NCBI GenBank assembly: GCA_944383825.1
Contig: CALWRA010000010.1
Location: 38,391-102,390 of the forward strand
Direction: 5' to 3'
Length of the DNA stretch: 64,000 nt
From: an uncultured Acetatifactor sp.
Lineage (GTDB): Bacteria > Bacillota > Clostridia > Lachnospirales > Lachnospiraceae
Under the pieces are notes generated by a model. That model was not told the DNA's origin, did not search any database, and worked only from the letters and a program-made list of their open reading frames with translations. Every line of letters begins with the position of its first letter. Position 1 is the first letter of the stretch. Position numbers and translations under genes: made by a program. Below are positions 26,942 to 35,511 of this stretch, in pieces.

Positions 26942-27916
26942 TTATGATTCCTTTTTCCCTTTTGAATTCTTCCGCCCGGAATTTTTCTTTAGCTCCTCCA
27001 GCGCTTCCTTAAACCGTTCAGAGCTCATGGTGGGATTGGAACGAATCAGCCCTCTTTGAAAGAAATCTCTCAGTCCGCTCATACGTTCTCTCTCTTCCAG
27101 ACTGTTCTTATATTTCCATTTCAACTCAAGAATTTCCTCTTTTACACTGTCCAGATACTCGCTGTGCTTTGTAAGCGCCAAATTCTTCAAGTTCTCCAGA
27201 GCTTCGTCAATCTGCTCCTTCAGATCCTCTATCCGCGCGGAAACACCCTCTGTCAGGGCTTCCCTGCGCTGCGCAAAGCCATCTGCAAGAATTGCCTTCC
27301 TGCTCTCCCAATCCTCTGCAGCCAATGCAATAATCACATCCAGGCGTTTCTGCACACGAAGCAGTTCATCCCTGGCCTTTTCCATTTTGACAAGAACATT
27401 CTTAAGATCCATAGCCGCCTGAAAGGAAAGTGCAAAGTCCGCACAAATAACGGCAGTCAGAACCAGTGTTGCAATTCCCAGCGCCTGAGACGGCAGCCAC
27501 AAAACAAATCGCTCCACCGGCTTATGAATTACCTCTGTCATCAGAATCGTTAAAAATCCCCATGCCAGCGAAGAGCCCAGACAAATATGTCCCTGAAAGT
27601 TAAATCTTTTTCCTGAGTAATCCCAATAGCGCACCTTAAACAACGCCTCCATAATTACTCCCGTCACATATTCCAAAGCGGTGGCTCCCAGGCAGCCTGC
27701 AAAATACACCAGAACAAGATTGTCCTGAAATGGCTTTGAAACAACCAGCATCATTATGGCTCCAAAGCCGTACAGCGGAAGGAACGGACCTCTCATAAAA
27801 CCTCTGTTTACCCAGCGCCTTGACTTAACTGAAACATATGCCGATTCAAAGCACCAGCCAAAAAAGCAATAAAAATAAAAGAAAAACAACCATTGTACAA
27901 TGGTATAGCCGCTCAT
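26942..27916 (-). CDS. CmpB-type putative ABC transporter permease with coiled-coil tail
   Basis: 324 residues. The first 165 residues hold five membrane segments with the CmpB motifs (YCFFGWCFESAYVS, GFMRGPFLPLYGFGA, ALEYVTG, YWDYSG). From about residue 170 on there is a long charged helical region rich in Glu, Leu, Arg and Lys, probably a cytoplasmic coiled coil, ending in a Lys-rich tail. GGGGGAGG lies five bases before the ATG. It follows ylmH by 12 bases. Whether this family transports anything is not established. Confidence 0.8.
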   Translation of the reverse strand: MSGYTIVQWLFFFYFYCFFGWCFESAYVSVKSRRWVNRGFMRGPFLPLYGFGAIMMLVVSKPFQDNLVLVYFAGCLGATALEYVTGVIMEALFKVRYWDYSGKRFNFQGHICLGSSLAWGFLTILMTEVIHKPVERFVLWLPSQALGIATLVLTAVICADFALSFQAAMDLKNVLVKMEKARDELLRVQKRLDVIIALAAEDWESRKAILADGFAQRREALTEGVSARIEDLKEQIDEALENLKNLALTKHSEYLDSVKEEILELKWKYKNSLEERERMSGLRDFFQRGLIRSNPTMSSERFKEALEELKKNSGRKNSKGKKES

Positions 27917-27928
27917 TTCATCCTCCCC

Positions 27929-28699
27929 CTACCTGAATACGGCAACCTCCACATCCAATTTCCCTTTTTTGGTCGCCCTGGCCTCGCCCATACAGATAAA
28001 TTTTCCATATCCTCTGGCATTCACGGTTTCTCCTCCCTTAAGCGCTCTGGAATTATTTTCGCAAAGCCTCCCGTCCACAAACACCTTTCCCTCCCGGAAC
28101 AGCTCCAGGCAATCTCCTCTGGATTTGTTATATACCTTTGCGATCAGAGCATCCACACGAAGAGAGTTTACCTGCACTCTTTGCTTTTCCGGTTCTTTGA
28201 CAGGTATCTCTGCAAAATCTGCGGTAATGCCGCATTTTACACGGGTATGCTTAATCTGCTCCAAACTGCCGCATATGTACTGTGCAATGGAATCCAGACA
28301 GAATAAATAAGCCTCCCCTTCTCCTACCAGAATATCTCCCAGAGTACTTCTCTCTATGCCGAGATTCATCAACGCTCCCAAAAAATCCCTGTGGGACAGG
28401 CTGTCCGCAAATTTTGGGAAAACAGGTCTGATATGGATACATACCACAGGAAATGCCTCCTCATATCCGAGATCCCCTGCATTCCCGAACCTGATCAGCC
28501 TGCGTTCCGCCTCGTTCCTTCCTCCAAAGAGCGTAAATCCCGCATAGCGCAGCTCATTCTCCATTCTCCAGAAAATTTCCTGTTCGCTCAATCCGAGAAA
28601 CCCCGTAAAAGTAAAAAGATTTTGCCGGAAAGATTTGTCCGCCAGCTCCCTCAGCCTGTTCTGCAGTCGAAACATGTCCTTTTCTCCAGCCCCTGTCAT
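27929..28699 (-). CDS. ylmH: YlmH-like S4 RNA-binding protein
   Basis: 256 residues from the ATG at 28699, four bases after the ZIP stop and preceded by GGGGTG. The N-terminal half is YlmH-like (FTGFLGLSEQEI, FGGRNEAERRLIRFG, HRDFLGALMNLGIERSTLGDI), and the C-terminal part is an S4 RNA-binding domain (LRVDALIAKVYNKSRGDCLELFREGKVFVDG split over residues 175-215). Homologues near ftsZ/divIVA act in ribosome rescue by binding stalled 50S subunits. Here it is instead between a metal transporter and a CmpB gene. Confidence 0.92.
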   Translation of the reverse strand: MTGAGEKDMFRLQNRLRELADKSFRQNLFTFTGFLGLSEQEIFWRMENELRYAGFTLFGGRNEAERRLIRFGNAGDLGYEEAFPVVCIHIRPVFPKFADSLSHRDFLGALMNLGIERSTLGDILVGEGEAYLFCLDSIAQYICGSLEQIKHTRVKCGITADFAEIPVKEPEKQRVQVNSLRVDALIAKVYNKSRGDCLELFREGKVFVDGRLCENNSRALKGGETVNARGYGKFICMGEARATKKGKLDVEVAVFR

Positions 28700-28703
28700 A
28701 TCG

Positions 28704-29480
28704 TCACCCCAATGCCACATCCAATATCATCATAATCGCAAATCCCACCGCAAAAGCTATGGTTCCCACATTGGAATGCTTACCTGCGCTTGCCTCCGGA
28801 ATCAGCTCTTCCACCACCACATAGATCATGGCTCCCGCCGCAAAGGACAGCATATAAGGCAGAATAGGAGTTACAATACCCGCAAGCGCGATGGCAAGAA
28901 AAGCCCCTGCCGGCTCCACCGCGCCGGACAAAGTTCCCAGCAGAAAAGATTTCACTCTGCTGTTTCCCTCTCCCCGAAGAGGCAGAGAAATAATGGCTCC
29001 CTCAGGAAAATTCTGCAGTGCGATTCCCAGAGACAGCGCAAGCGCGCCCGCCATGGTTACCGATGATTCTCCGCTCAGCACCCCTGCATAAATAGCTCCG
29101 CAGGCAGAACCCTCCGGCAAATTGTGAATGGTCACAGCAAACATCAGCATAGCGGTTCTTCCCAATCTGCTCCTTCTCCCCTCCGGTACATTGCTGCCCA
29201 TATGCAGATGTGGCACCAGGCTGTCAATCAGAAGCAGGAATAAAATCCCCAGCAAAAACCCTGCCGCTGCCGGGATAAATGCCAGCTTTCCCATATCCTC
29301 ACACATGTCCATGGAGGGAATTAAAAGCGACCATACGGAAGCCGCCACCATAACTCCGGCGGCAAATCCTGTAAATATCCTCTGAACACAGGGTTTTATC
29401 TGATTTTTTAGAAAAAACACACAGGACGCTCCTAAGGTTGTACCCAAAAAAGGCAGCAAAAGTCCGATGATTATATCCAT
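28704..29480 (-). CDS. ZIP-family divalent metal transporter
   Basis: 258 residues from the ATG at 29480 (a TTG four codons earlier is possible). About eight membrane segments; TIHNLPEGSACG in segment 4 and LQNFPEGAIISLP in segment 5 are the metal-site motifs of ZIP proteins of the GufA/ZupT type, and EELIPEA follows. It would import Zn2+ or Fe2+/Mn2+ down a gradient. Two COG0523 metal chaperone-like genes lie upstream on the same strand, supporting zinc. Confidence 0.92.
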   Translation of the reverse strand: MDIIIGLLLPFLGTTLGASCVFFLKNQIKPCVQRIFTGFAAGVMVAASVWSLLIPSMDMCEDMGKLAFIPAAAGFLLGILFLLLIDSLVPHLHMGSNVPEGRRSRLGRTAMLMFAVTIHNLPEGSACGAIYAGVLSGESSVTMAGALALSLGIALQNFPEGAIISLPLRGEGNSRVKSFLLGTLSGAVEPAGAFLAIALAGIVTPILPYMLSFAAGAMIYVVVEELIPEASAGKHSNVGTIAFAVGFAIMMILDVALG

Positions 29481-29522
29481 AATGGTATCCAAGCCTTTCT
29501 CTTTTTTCCTTATGAATCTATT

Positions 29523-31148
29523 TTATGTCAACTGTTTTCTCTCTGCGTCAATCCATATTTTAGGGGTAAGACAAATCAGAAATAAAATGCTCTGCCCAGG
29601 ATACCACACACACTCCAGCATCCCGAATCCCACAAACACAAGCCATACCAAAAATGGCAGCAGCGCATGCTTCTCTTCCCCATAATACGCGGTCAAAAGC
29701 GCTTTTTTTCCTATCCACACTATCAAAACCACAAAACATAGTCCTGCAGGAATACCGTAAAAAAACGCTATCTGCAAAAAAACATTCTGGGCGTGCCAGG
29801 AATGGTAGGTCTCCGTAATCTGAAAATACCCCTCGCTTGGACTGTGACCCAAAAAATTCAGGCCTTCCATATATTTTTTAAAAATTTCAATTCTGATTTT
29901 TCCCGAGCTGTCAGCATCGCTTCCCTGAAGAAGACCGGCGTCAGCGCTTACGCTTTCTGCCGCCAGAGCCGTAGAATAGGAGACGGGCCCCGCAAACAAA
30001 GAATATATTTTTTCCTGTTCCAGTGAAATCTCTTCCTCCCGTCCAGCATTTATAAGACTCATCCGTCCTAGAAATTCACTGAAAAATTCTTCTAAAGAAA
30101 CATACTTATCCGAATTAGGAGGATCAAAGGAATGAACCTTGTCAGTAGAATATTCTCCCTCCCACCAAACAGGATGATGGAGAATTGTGGGAAGATACCG
30201 GATACAGAGATAAACAAGAGGAAAGGTAAGCACGATTGTAAGGCATCCCCCCACCAGCATTCTCACAAATTTTGCAGTCTGCATCCTCTTTTTCATCACA
30301 AATTCCAGTCCTGCATATATGAACGTCACTCCCACAATTACCAAAAAAGCGGTTCTTGATATGGTAAACAGCGTTAAGTTAAATAATCCTCCCGCCAGCC
30401 CGCCATAAAAAATCAGCAGAAAACGCCGGTTCTTTCTGCCTGGGGCATTCATGTCCCACAGTCTCAGGCAATGAAGCTTATACAGCACCATGATATATGT
30501 GACAATATAAAAAAGCGCGTTCATATTGCAGTTAGCATACGCTCCGCTATACCGCACAACGTCATAGGGCCGGAAACCAAAGGCAAACGACTGGATGAGA
30601 AAAAAACCAATAATTACCCCATCCGCAAGCGTTTCCCAAAGCGCTTCGGATTCCTTGGGCGAATATCTGATCAGATAAAACATTCCGAACATAAAAAAGA
30701 ACCATACCGGCCAGATTTCTCCGCTTCTGGATGTGGTCATTAAAAACGCCAATGCTGCGGTCAAAACTACCATAGGTCTTTTTCGCCGCCTGACAGCGAG
30801 GAAAAAATCCTTTTCCTGAAACATGCGCACAGCAATGACGCCCAAAGCCCCCACAGAAAGAGCCGCCGTAAAATACTGTCCTTCAAAAACAGTCCCTGGC
30901 GCATTTCTCCAGATAAGATACCCTGCCCCGGTTCCCGCCGCCCAAACTGCGATCCAAAGCAGATACTTCCATATACTTTGCTTTTTCCAGGTAAAGCCGC
31001 AGGCCATAACAACCGCCAGAATCACTCCCGTCAGATTGATTGCCTCAGCCCAGCAATGCCATATCAGGCTTCCCCTGGTCCAGTCAATTATCATTATACC
31101 GGTAAAAGCGATGGTACAAATCCATTTTTGCCAGTTGATTTTTCTCAT
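29523..31148 (-). CDS. O-antigen ligase/polymerase-like membrane protein
   Basis: 541 residues from the ATG at 31148 (GGAG six bases upstream). About eleven membrane segments and one large extracellular loop (about residues 330-455) with a YHSWHAQN motif at its end. That layout is shared by Wzy polymerases and WaaL-type ligases, where the long loop carries the catalytic or glycan-binding residues. No glycosyltransferase cluster is nearby. It starts 15 bases after a CobW-like gene, which may only reflect packing. Confidence 0.75.
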   Translation of the reverse strand: MRKINWQKWICTIAFTGIMIIDWTRGSLIWHCWAEAINLTGVILAVVMACGFTWKKQSIWKYLLWIAVWAAGTGAGYLIWRNAPGTVFEGQYFTAALSVGALGVIAVRMFQEKDFFLAVRRRKRPMVVLTAALAFLMTTSRSGEIWPVWFFFMFGMFYLIRYSPKESEALWETLADGVIIGFFLIQSFAFGFRPYDVVRYSGAYANCNMNALFYIVTYIMVLYKLHCLRLWDMNAPGRKNRRFLLIFYGGLAGGLFNLTLFTISRTAFLVIVGVTFIYAGLEFVMKKRMQTAKFVRMLVGGCLTIVLTFPLVYLCIRYLPTILHHPVWWEGEYSTDKVHSFDPPNSDKYVSLEEFFSEFLGRMSLINAGREEEISLEQEKIYSLFAGPVSYSTALAAESVSADAGLLQGSDADSSGKIRIEIFKKYMEGLNFLGHSPSEGYFQITETYHSWHAQNVFLQIAFFYGIPAGLCFVVLIVWIGKKALLTAYYGEEKHALLPFLVWLVFVGFGMLECVWYPGQSILFLICLTPKIWIDAERKQLT

Positions 31149-31163
31149 TCTTTTCTCCAAATA

Positions 31164-32093
31164 TCAGGTAAAGCTGACGATCTCATCCCTGGGAGCCTTT
31201 GTCTTCTCCACGCTCACCGCATGAAGAATCGGACCTTCCCCTTTATAGTCTGCCCAATATTCTCTGGAAACAGTAGCCGTCACCTTCACCCATTCCCTCT
31301 GCTTAAGACTGGCGGCGCCCTCATATTCGCAGGCATAGCCTAAAAATGCCATATCGTCGGCGCAGCAGGTCATAGCCAGCCTCCCCGGGACAAAATATCC
31401 TTCCGGGAATCCTTCGGGCTTCAGCACCATGGCAACAAACTGCAGCTTTTTCCCGAAGTAGCGCTCCAGATGATCCATGGAGTCCAGATACCAGATGCCA
31501 TAGCCCTGGTTGTCCAGGACAATGGTGTCCTGACTCAGATCATAGGGCAAATCATCCTCGAATATCTCATCGATCTCTCCGTTGGAATCCTCAAAAATCA
31601 CATCCGCAGAAGGATTTACCGCCTTGATGTTTCTCTTATAATTATTCAGCTCTCCAATGCCATCACAACGATTAAAAATAATCATTTCTGAATTCCGGAT
31701 CATCTCTGCCAGAAGAGAGCGCATATTGGTATAATACATGGGAAAGGTGGAACCGTCAATGATAGTAATCTGCTGCTCCACCCTCCAATTTCGGGGAAGT
31801 TTCATATTTTTAAAATTCCACATTCCATTGTACTCAATAATGATACGCTCAGGCCCATGCCTTTTCTCAAGCTCTGTCAAATGAGCCGGGTTAAAGTCTT
31901 CCTCCTTCTCCAGCAGTTCTATCTGCGTCCTGCTTTTTTGCAGAAGCTCCTTGTCATACTCCTCTTCTCCTTCCTCACATAAAAGGAGCAAAGTCCTTCC
32001 CTTAATCTGAAAATAAGGCTGTCCCAGGGTGAAGGTGATAAATTCCGTCTTCCCGCTTTCCAGAAAGCCATTGATAATATATACCGGCTTCAT
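31164..32093 (-). CDS. CobW-like GTPase fused to a YcgQ/TIGR03943-like C-terminal domain
   Basis: 309 residues. The N-terminal half is a COG0523/G3E P-loop GTPase: Walker A GFLESGKT (9-16), IIEYNGMW, and a Mg/GTP region FNRCDG. It lacks the CxCC metal-transfer motif of this family; only Cys39 lies near that position. From about residue 215 the protein changes character (FVAMVLKPEGFPEGYFVPGR, TCCADDMAFLGYACEY), resembling the C-terminal domain of YcgQ/TIGR03943 proteins, which go with zinc-regulated permeases in bacilli. This suggests a single-chain metal-homeostasis factor. It follows the His-rich GTPase by 60 bases. Confidence 0.8.
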   Translation of the reverse strand: MKPVYIINGFLESGKTEFITFTLGQPYFQIKGRTLLLLCEEGEEEYDKELLQKSRTQIELLEKEEDFNPAHLTELEKRHGPERIIIEYNGMWNFKNMKLPRNWRVEQQITIIDGSTFPMYYTNMRSLLAEMIRNSEMIIFNRCDGIGELNNYKRNIKAVNPSADVIFEDSNGEIDEIFEDDLPYDLSQDTIVLDNQGYGIWYLDSMDHLERYFGKKLQFVAMVLKPEGFPEGYFVPGRLAMTCCADDMAFLGYACEYEGAASLKQREWVKVTATVSREYWADYKGEGPILHAVSVEKTKAPRDEIVSFT

Positions 32094-32153
32094 ATTGAAT
32101 CCTCTGTCTTTCCCGGGCTCAAGACGCCTTCCGCGGCCCGTGCTTTACAAATA

Positions 32154-33278
32154 CTACCGTTCAAACAGTCTGGCCAGCTTATCCTCATTCAAACTGGCTC
32201 CGATCACACAGATCTTTCCCGTTACCATGGGTTTGCCATTTCTTACATCGTGTTCCTGGGGAACATAATCATAATAAATCCAGACGCCGTCTTTCCCTGG
32301 AACCATTCCCTTGGCACGGAGTATATCCCCGTACTCTCCGCCATCTAAAGCCGTGAGAATCTGCTCTATCTCCTCAGCGCTGTAAGAATTGGGCGTCTCC
32401 ATGCCCCAGCTTGTAAACACCTCATCCGCATGGTGATGACCCTGATGGTCATGACATCCGCATGTGCAGTTTTCGTCGTGCTCATGGTGATGGCCTTCAC
32501 CTTCGTGATGGTGATGCTTATGCCCGCAACACGTCCCTCCTTCATGATCGTGGTGATGATGTTCCTCTTTATCATGATGATGCTCATGGCCGCAGCACTT
32601 CTCATGATCATGATGATGCTCGCGCTCATCCTCATGATGGTGAAGCTCATCCTCCATTTCCCGCAGCATATCCTCCAGCCTGTCCTCTCCCTCGATGGTC
32701 TCCAGAACCGTCCTGCCATCCAGCTGTTCCAGAGGAGTGGTGATAATAACCGCCTTTTGATTATGCTGACGAATCAGTTCCACACAATTATGAATCTTAT
32801 CCTCAGACACCTTATCCGTCCTGCTTAAAATAATAGTTCCTGCATACTCAATCTGATTGATGAAAAACTCCCCGAAATTTTTCATGTACATTTTACATTT
32901 TGCCGCATCCACTACCGCCACAGCGCTGTTAATCTTCACGTCCAGATCCGCAGCAACGTTCTCAACCGCTTTCAGAACATCGGACAGCTTTCCCACTCCG
33001 GATGGCTCGATTAAGATTCTCTCCGGAGCATATGTGCCAATTACTTCCTTCAGAGAGGCGCCAAAATCCCCCACAAGGGAACAGCATATACAGCCGGAAT
33101 TCATTTCCTTGATTTCAATACCTGATTCCTCCAAAAATCCTCCATCTATACCGATTTCCCCGAATTCATTTTCGATCAGCACCGTTTTGCTTCCATCCAG
33201 CGCTTCCTTCAGCAGCTTTTTTATCAAAGTCGTTTTGCCTGCTCCTAAAAAACCTGATACTATATGAATTTTTGTCAT
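32154..33278 (-). CDS. COG0523/CobW zinc metallochaperone GTPase with His-rich region
   Basis: 374 residues. Walker A GFLGAGKTT (9-17), the NEFGEIGIDGGFLEE switch, and the CxCC motif (Cys63, Cys65, Cys66) are intact, as is the C-terminal CobW domain (YGDILRAKGMV, GKICVIGASLN). Residues 213-283 contain 30 His and 7 Cys, an unusually long metal-binding tract. Family members such as ZigA and ZNG1 use GTP to hand zinc to client enzymes. The context (ZIP transporter, second CobW-like gene) supports zinc. No Zur box is visible upstream. Confidence 0.92.
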   Translation of the reverse strand: MTKIHIVSGFLGAGKTTLIKKLLKEALDGSKTVLIENEFGEIGIDGGFLEESGIEIKEMNSGCICCSLVGDFGASLKEVIGTYAPERILIEPSGVGKLSDVLKAVENVAADLDVKINSAVAVVDAAKCKMYMKNFGEFFINQIEYAGTIILSRTDKVSEDKIHNCVELIRQHNQKAVIITTPLEQLDGRTVLETIEGEDRLEDMLREMEDELHHHEDEREHHHDHEKCCGHEHHHDKEEHHHHDHEGGTCCGHKHHHHEGEGHHHEHDENCTCGCHDHQGHHHADEVFTSWGMETPNSYSAEEIEQILTALDGGEYGDILRAKGMVPGKDGVWIYYDYVPQEHDVRNGKPMVTGKICVIGASLNEDKLARLFER

Positions 33279-33506
33279 TTTCTATCTTCCTTTCCTCGCC
33301 GGCTCAAAGCATCCATCTGCCAACTGTTATTTATTGTCCTCTATATTTTCCGTATTGTCAATAAGACCATTCAGAAAACTTATGTAAAAAATTTTCAACA
33401 ACTGCAGCGGAAAATATTCTAAAACACTCTACATTTCTTTTCCAAATACTTTAAATTACTCTTTTTCCCTGACAATTCCCTGCTTAGGAGCAGGAATCCA
33501 ATTAGA

Positions 33507-34208
33507 TTAAATACCCTTTAGATTCAGGAAATACAATAGATTCTCCCGGAGCATGTTCCACTCTTCAGGCTCGCCAATCGTCATTTTGTCCTCACTCAGC
33601 AATCCTCCTTGTTTCCACTGCTTTTTATCATTCACGAAGTCGATGGGGTCAGAATAAATTATTTTTTTACCTAAAATTCTTTCTTCTTTCCATCCTGCCA
33701 GAATATCTCTTCTGGCTTTTTCAGACATAAAAAATTGCCACCGAAAGCAATCTGTTAAAATTACTTTTTCAATTCTTTCAGAATCCAGATAACCTTCAAT
33801 TTGCCTCATTAAACCTTCAGTATAGTCCTTCATCTCTTTTCCACAGATGCGTTCTTCAGAATAAGGCTGTTTTATTTCAACGGCCGCAAAAAATTCCGGT
33901 TCCTTTCCTCCTGTCAATACCTTATTTGCCCCCATATTAGTATTATTCCAATTTTTAACCAAAAGCAGATCCGGTGGAGAAACCGCTTTATCACCATTCC
34001 TTCTATACCATTCCTCTTTTATACCCTTTGAAGGTCTGTAGAGCGTTGAAGCATCAACTACCTCAATCCCAGTATTTGTCAGTAGGGCCTCCAGCATAGG
34101 AAGAATTACTCGATTTTGAAAATTAATCTCTCTAGGATCCATGTTTATATATTTGTCAATAGTCTCTTTATAATAACGATAAGAAAAACCAAAAGACTGA
34201 CTTATCAT
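33507..34208 (-). CDS. orphan PD-(D/E)XK nuclease-like protein
   Basis: 233 residues from the ATG at 34208, which follows AAAGGGGG by eight bases. PPDLLL (Asp80) and FFAAVEIKQP (Glu111, Lys113) form the PD-(D/E)XK core of restriction-type nucleases and resemble the N-terminal nuclease region of type I HsdR subunits. There is no helicase, methylase or specificity gene beside it. The gene is noticeably A/T-richer than its neighbours and flanked by non-coding gaps on both sides, which suggests a later arrival. Function unknown; defence or DNA repair are guesses. Confidence 0.6.
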   Translation of the reverse strand: MISQSFGFSYRYYKETIDKYINMDPREINFQNRVILPMLEALLTNTGIEVVDASTLYRPSKGIKEEWYRRNGDKAVSPPDLLLVKNWNNTNMGANKVLTGGKEPEFFAAVEIKQPYSEERICGKEMKDYTEGLMRQIEGYLDSERIEKVILTDCFRWQFFMSEKARRDILAGWKEERILGKKIIYSDPIDFVNDKKQWKQGGLLSEDKMTIGEPEEWNMLRENLLYFLNLKGI

Positions 34209-34289
34209 TTTAAAATCCCCCTTTAGAATTTGATTTTCCATTTCGTATTTTATTGTAGCATAGTTTAAATAATGTTAAAATAGCATCCT

Positions 34290-34967
34290 TTAACTGATCC
34301 CTGCATATTCCGCCTCTATTATGCTCAGAGGAAGCACCGCCAGCAGGCCCTCTTCATTTCCTCCGCAAAGAATGCCCGCCAACCGGCCCTCTTGGTCAAA
34401 TACGCCGCCTCCCGACATCCCAGCCTCCGCCGGAGCCTTTACCAGCATCATATATTGTGAAAAGTCCTCCACCCAGATCCAGGTTTCCTCCAGCACCCCT
34501 TCATAGACTTTGTCTCCGGCTTCGCTGGAAAATCCCATCACCTTCACCTTATCTCCAATTTGCAGCCGATCAAAGCTCTCTTTATCCTGTGGTGCACTGC
34601 AGTACTCTTCCAGGCGTTCTTCGGGAATTTCATCCATGGGCACTTTTATAAAGGCCAGATCAGCATCCTCCATGCGTTGATAATCACTGCATTCCACCGC
34701 CCAGCCATCACAAAAGCTCACCCATACCGGTTCCTTCGCCTCCTCAAGCACATGCCCCGCGGTGATCACCGTCAGTGTATGGGCGTCATATCTGTAAATT
34801 ACACCGCTCCCGCTCCTGGTCTCCGCCAACACCTGCACCAAAGCTTCCGTAACCGCCCCGTCCGCCTTCCGCCTCGGTAAAAATCCGGATTTCCACAGGA
34901 AGAATGTCGCTGCTCCCAAAACAAAAAATACCGCCCCTCCTACCAAATACCAATAAAATTTTTTCAT
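34290..34967 (-). CDS. membrane-anchored trypsin-like serine protease
   Basis: 225 residues. An N-terminal membrane anchor (about 7-25) precedes a DegP-like chymotrypsin fold with the complete triad: His72 (TAGHVL), Asp103 (DADLAFIKV) and Ser185 (GMSGGGVF). No PDZ domain follows, unlike HtrA/DegP. It would sit outside the membrane and could act in envelope quality control or signalling. The gene stands alone, upstream of a weakly coding gap. Confidence 0.85.
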   Translation of the reverse strand: MKKFYWYLVGGAVFFVLGAATFFLWKSGFLPRRKADGAVTEALVQVLAETRSGSGVIYRYDAHTLTVITAGHVLEEAKEPVWVSFCDGWAVECSDYQRMEDADLAFIKVPMDEIPEERLEEYCSAPQDKESFDRLQIGDKVKVMGFSSEAGDKVYEGVLEETWIWVEDFSQYMMLVKAPAEAGMSGGGVFDQEGRLAGILCGGNEEGLLAVLPLSIIEAEYAGIS

Positions 34968-35038
34968 ACTTATATCCCTGTCTGCTTACGCAGTGATCCA
35001 TCAATATAAAAGTAATATTCCACCTCTAAAAAGTTTCT

Positions 35039-35077
35039 AAAAAAGCCCGTAAATACGGAAGATTCCGCATTCACGGG
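35039..35077 (-). terminator. intrinsic terminator of RNase P RNA
   Basis: CCCGTGAATGCGGAA pairs with TTCCGTATTTACGGG (35046-35077), followed on the minus strand by CTTTTTT. It directly follows the mature 3' end of rnpB. Confidence 0.85.
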
Positions 35078-35078
35078 C

Positions 35079-35445
35079 CGCAGGGCAAGCAGGACGGTAA
35101 GCCGGGTTATGTCTCGAATAATCATCTATCTAGCACGACTGTCACCAGCCGCGTCCAGCGACCCACCTGAAAGCAGGCCGGGCAAACCTGTCGCTTTCCT
35201 TTTGGTCTTGCTTCGGATGGGGTTTACATGGCTCCGTCTGTTACCAGACGGACGGTAGTCTCTTACACTGCCTTTCCACCCTCACCGGAATCTCTCCCCT
35301 GTGGAGAAAGCCCCGGCGGTATATTTCTGTTGCACTTTCCTTGGAGTCACCTCCACCAGACGTTATCTGGCATCCTGCCCTGTGAAGCCCGGACTTTCCT
35401 CATCTGCACATCATGCAGCCGCGATTATTTATCCTACTTGCACCC
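35079..35445 (-). ncRNA. rnpB: RNase P RNA
   Basis: The catalytic RNA of RNase P, which trims tRNA 5' ends. The minus strand has the universal GAGGAAAGTCCGGGC block near the 5' end, GGTGAGGGTGGAAAGGCAG and GTAAGAGACTACCG in the middle, and CATAACCCGGCTTA near the 3' end. The outer helix pairs AGGGTGCAAGTAGGA at the 5' end with TCCTGCTTGCCCT at the 3' end, which sets the boundaries to within a few bases. The length of about 367 is normal. The overall pattern looks closer to the ancestral A type than to the Bacillus B type. Confidence 0.93.
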
Positions 35446-35450
35446 TCATG

Positions 35451-35479
35451 ATTATATCCTTCCCTGGATTTTTTTGCAA
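35451..35479 (-). promoter_or_regulatory. sigma-A promoter of rnpB
   Basis: On the minus strand TTGCAA (35479-35474), a 17-base spacer and a perfect TATAAT (35456-35451). The predicted start near 35445 agrees with the 5' end of the RNase P RNA. Confidence 0.8.
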
Positions 35480-35511
35480 GCAAAACATCCCGGCCTGCGT
35501 TTACGACTGCT

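Noticed and set aside
32430..32650. Repeated CATGATG-like units considered as a CRISPR or DNA repeat
   Set aside because: The repeat has no fixed spacer and is explained by His/Asp/Glu codons of the metallochaperone gene.
32430..32828. Met/Val-rich plus-strand frame opposite the His-rich tract
   Set aside because: Repeated His codons read backwards give Met and Val; this is an artefact of the His-rich region, not a membrane protein.
33400..33500. Hairpin (ATTCCTGCT...AGCAGGGAAT) downstream of the orphan nuclease considered as a terminator
   Set aside because: One bulged base and no T-run follow it on the minus strand; not convincing enough to annotate.
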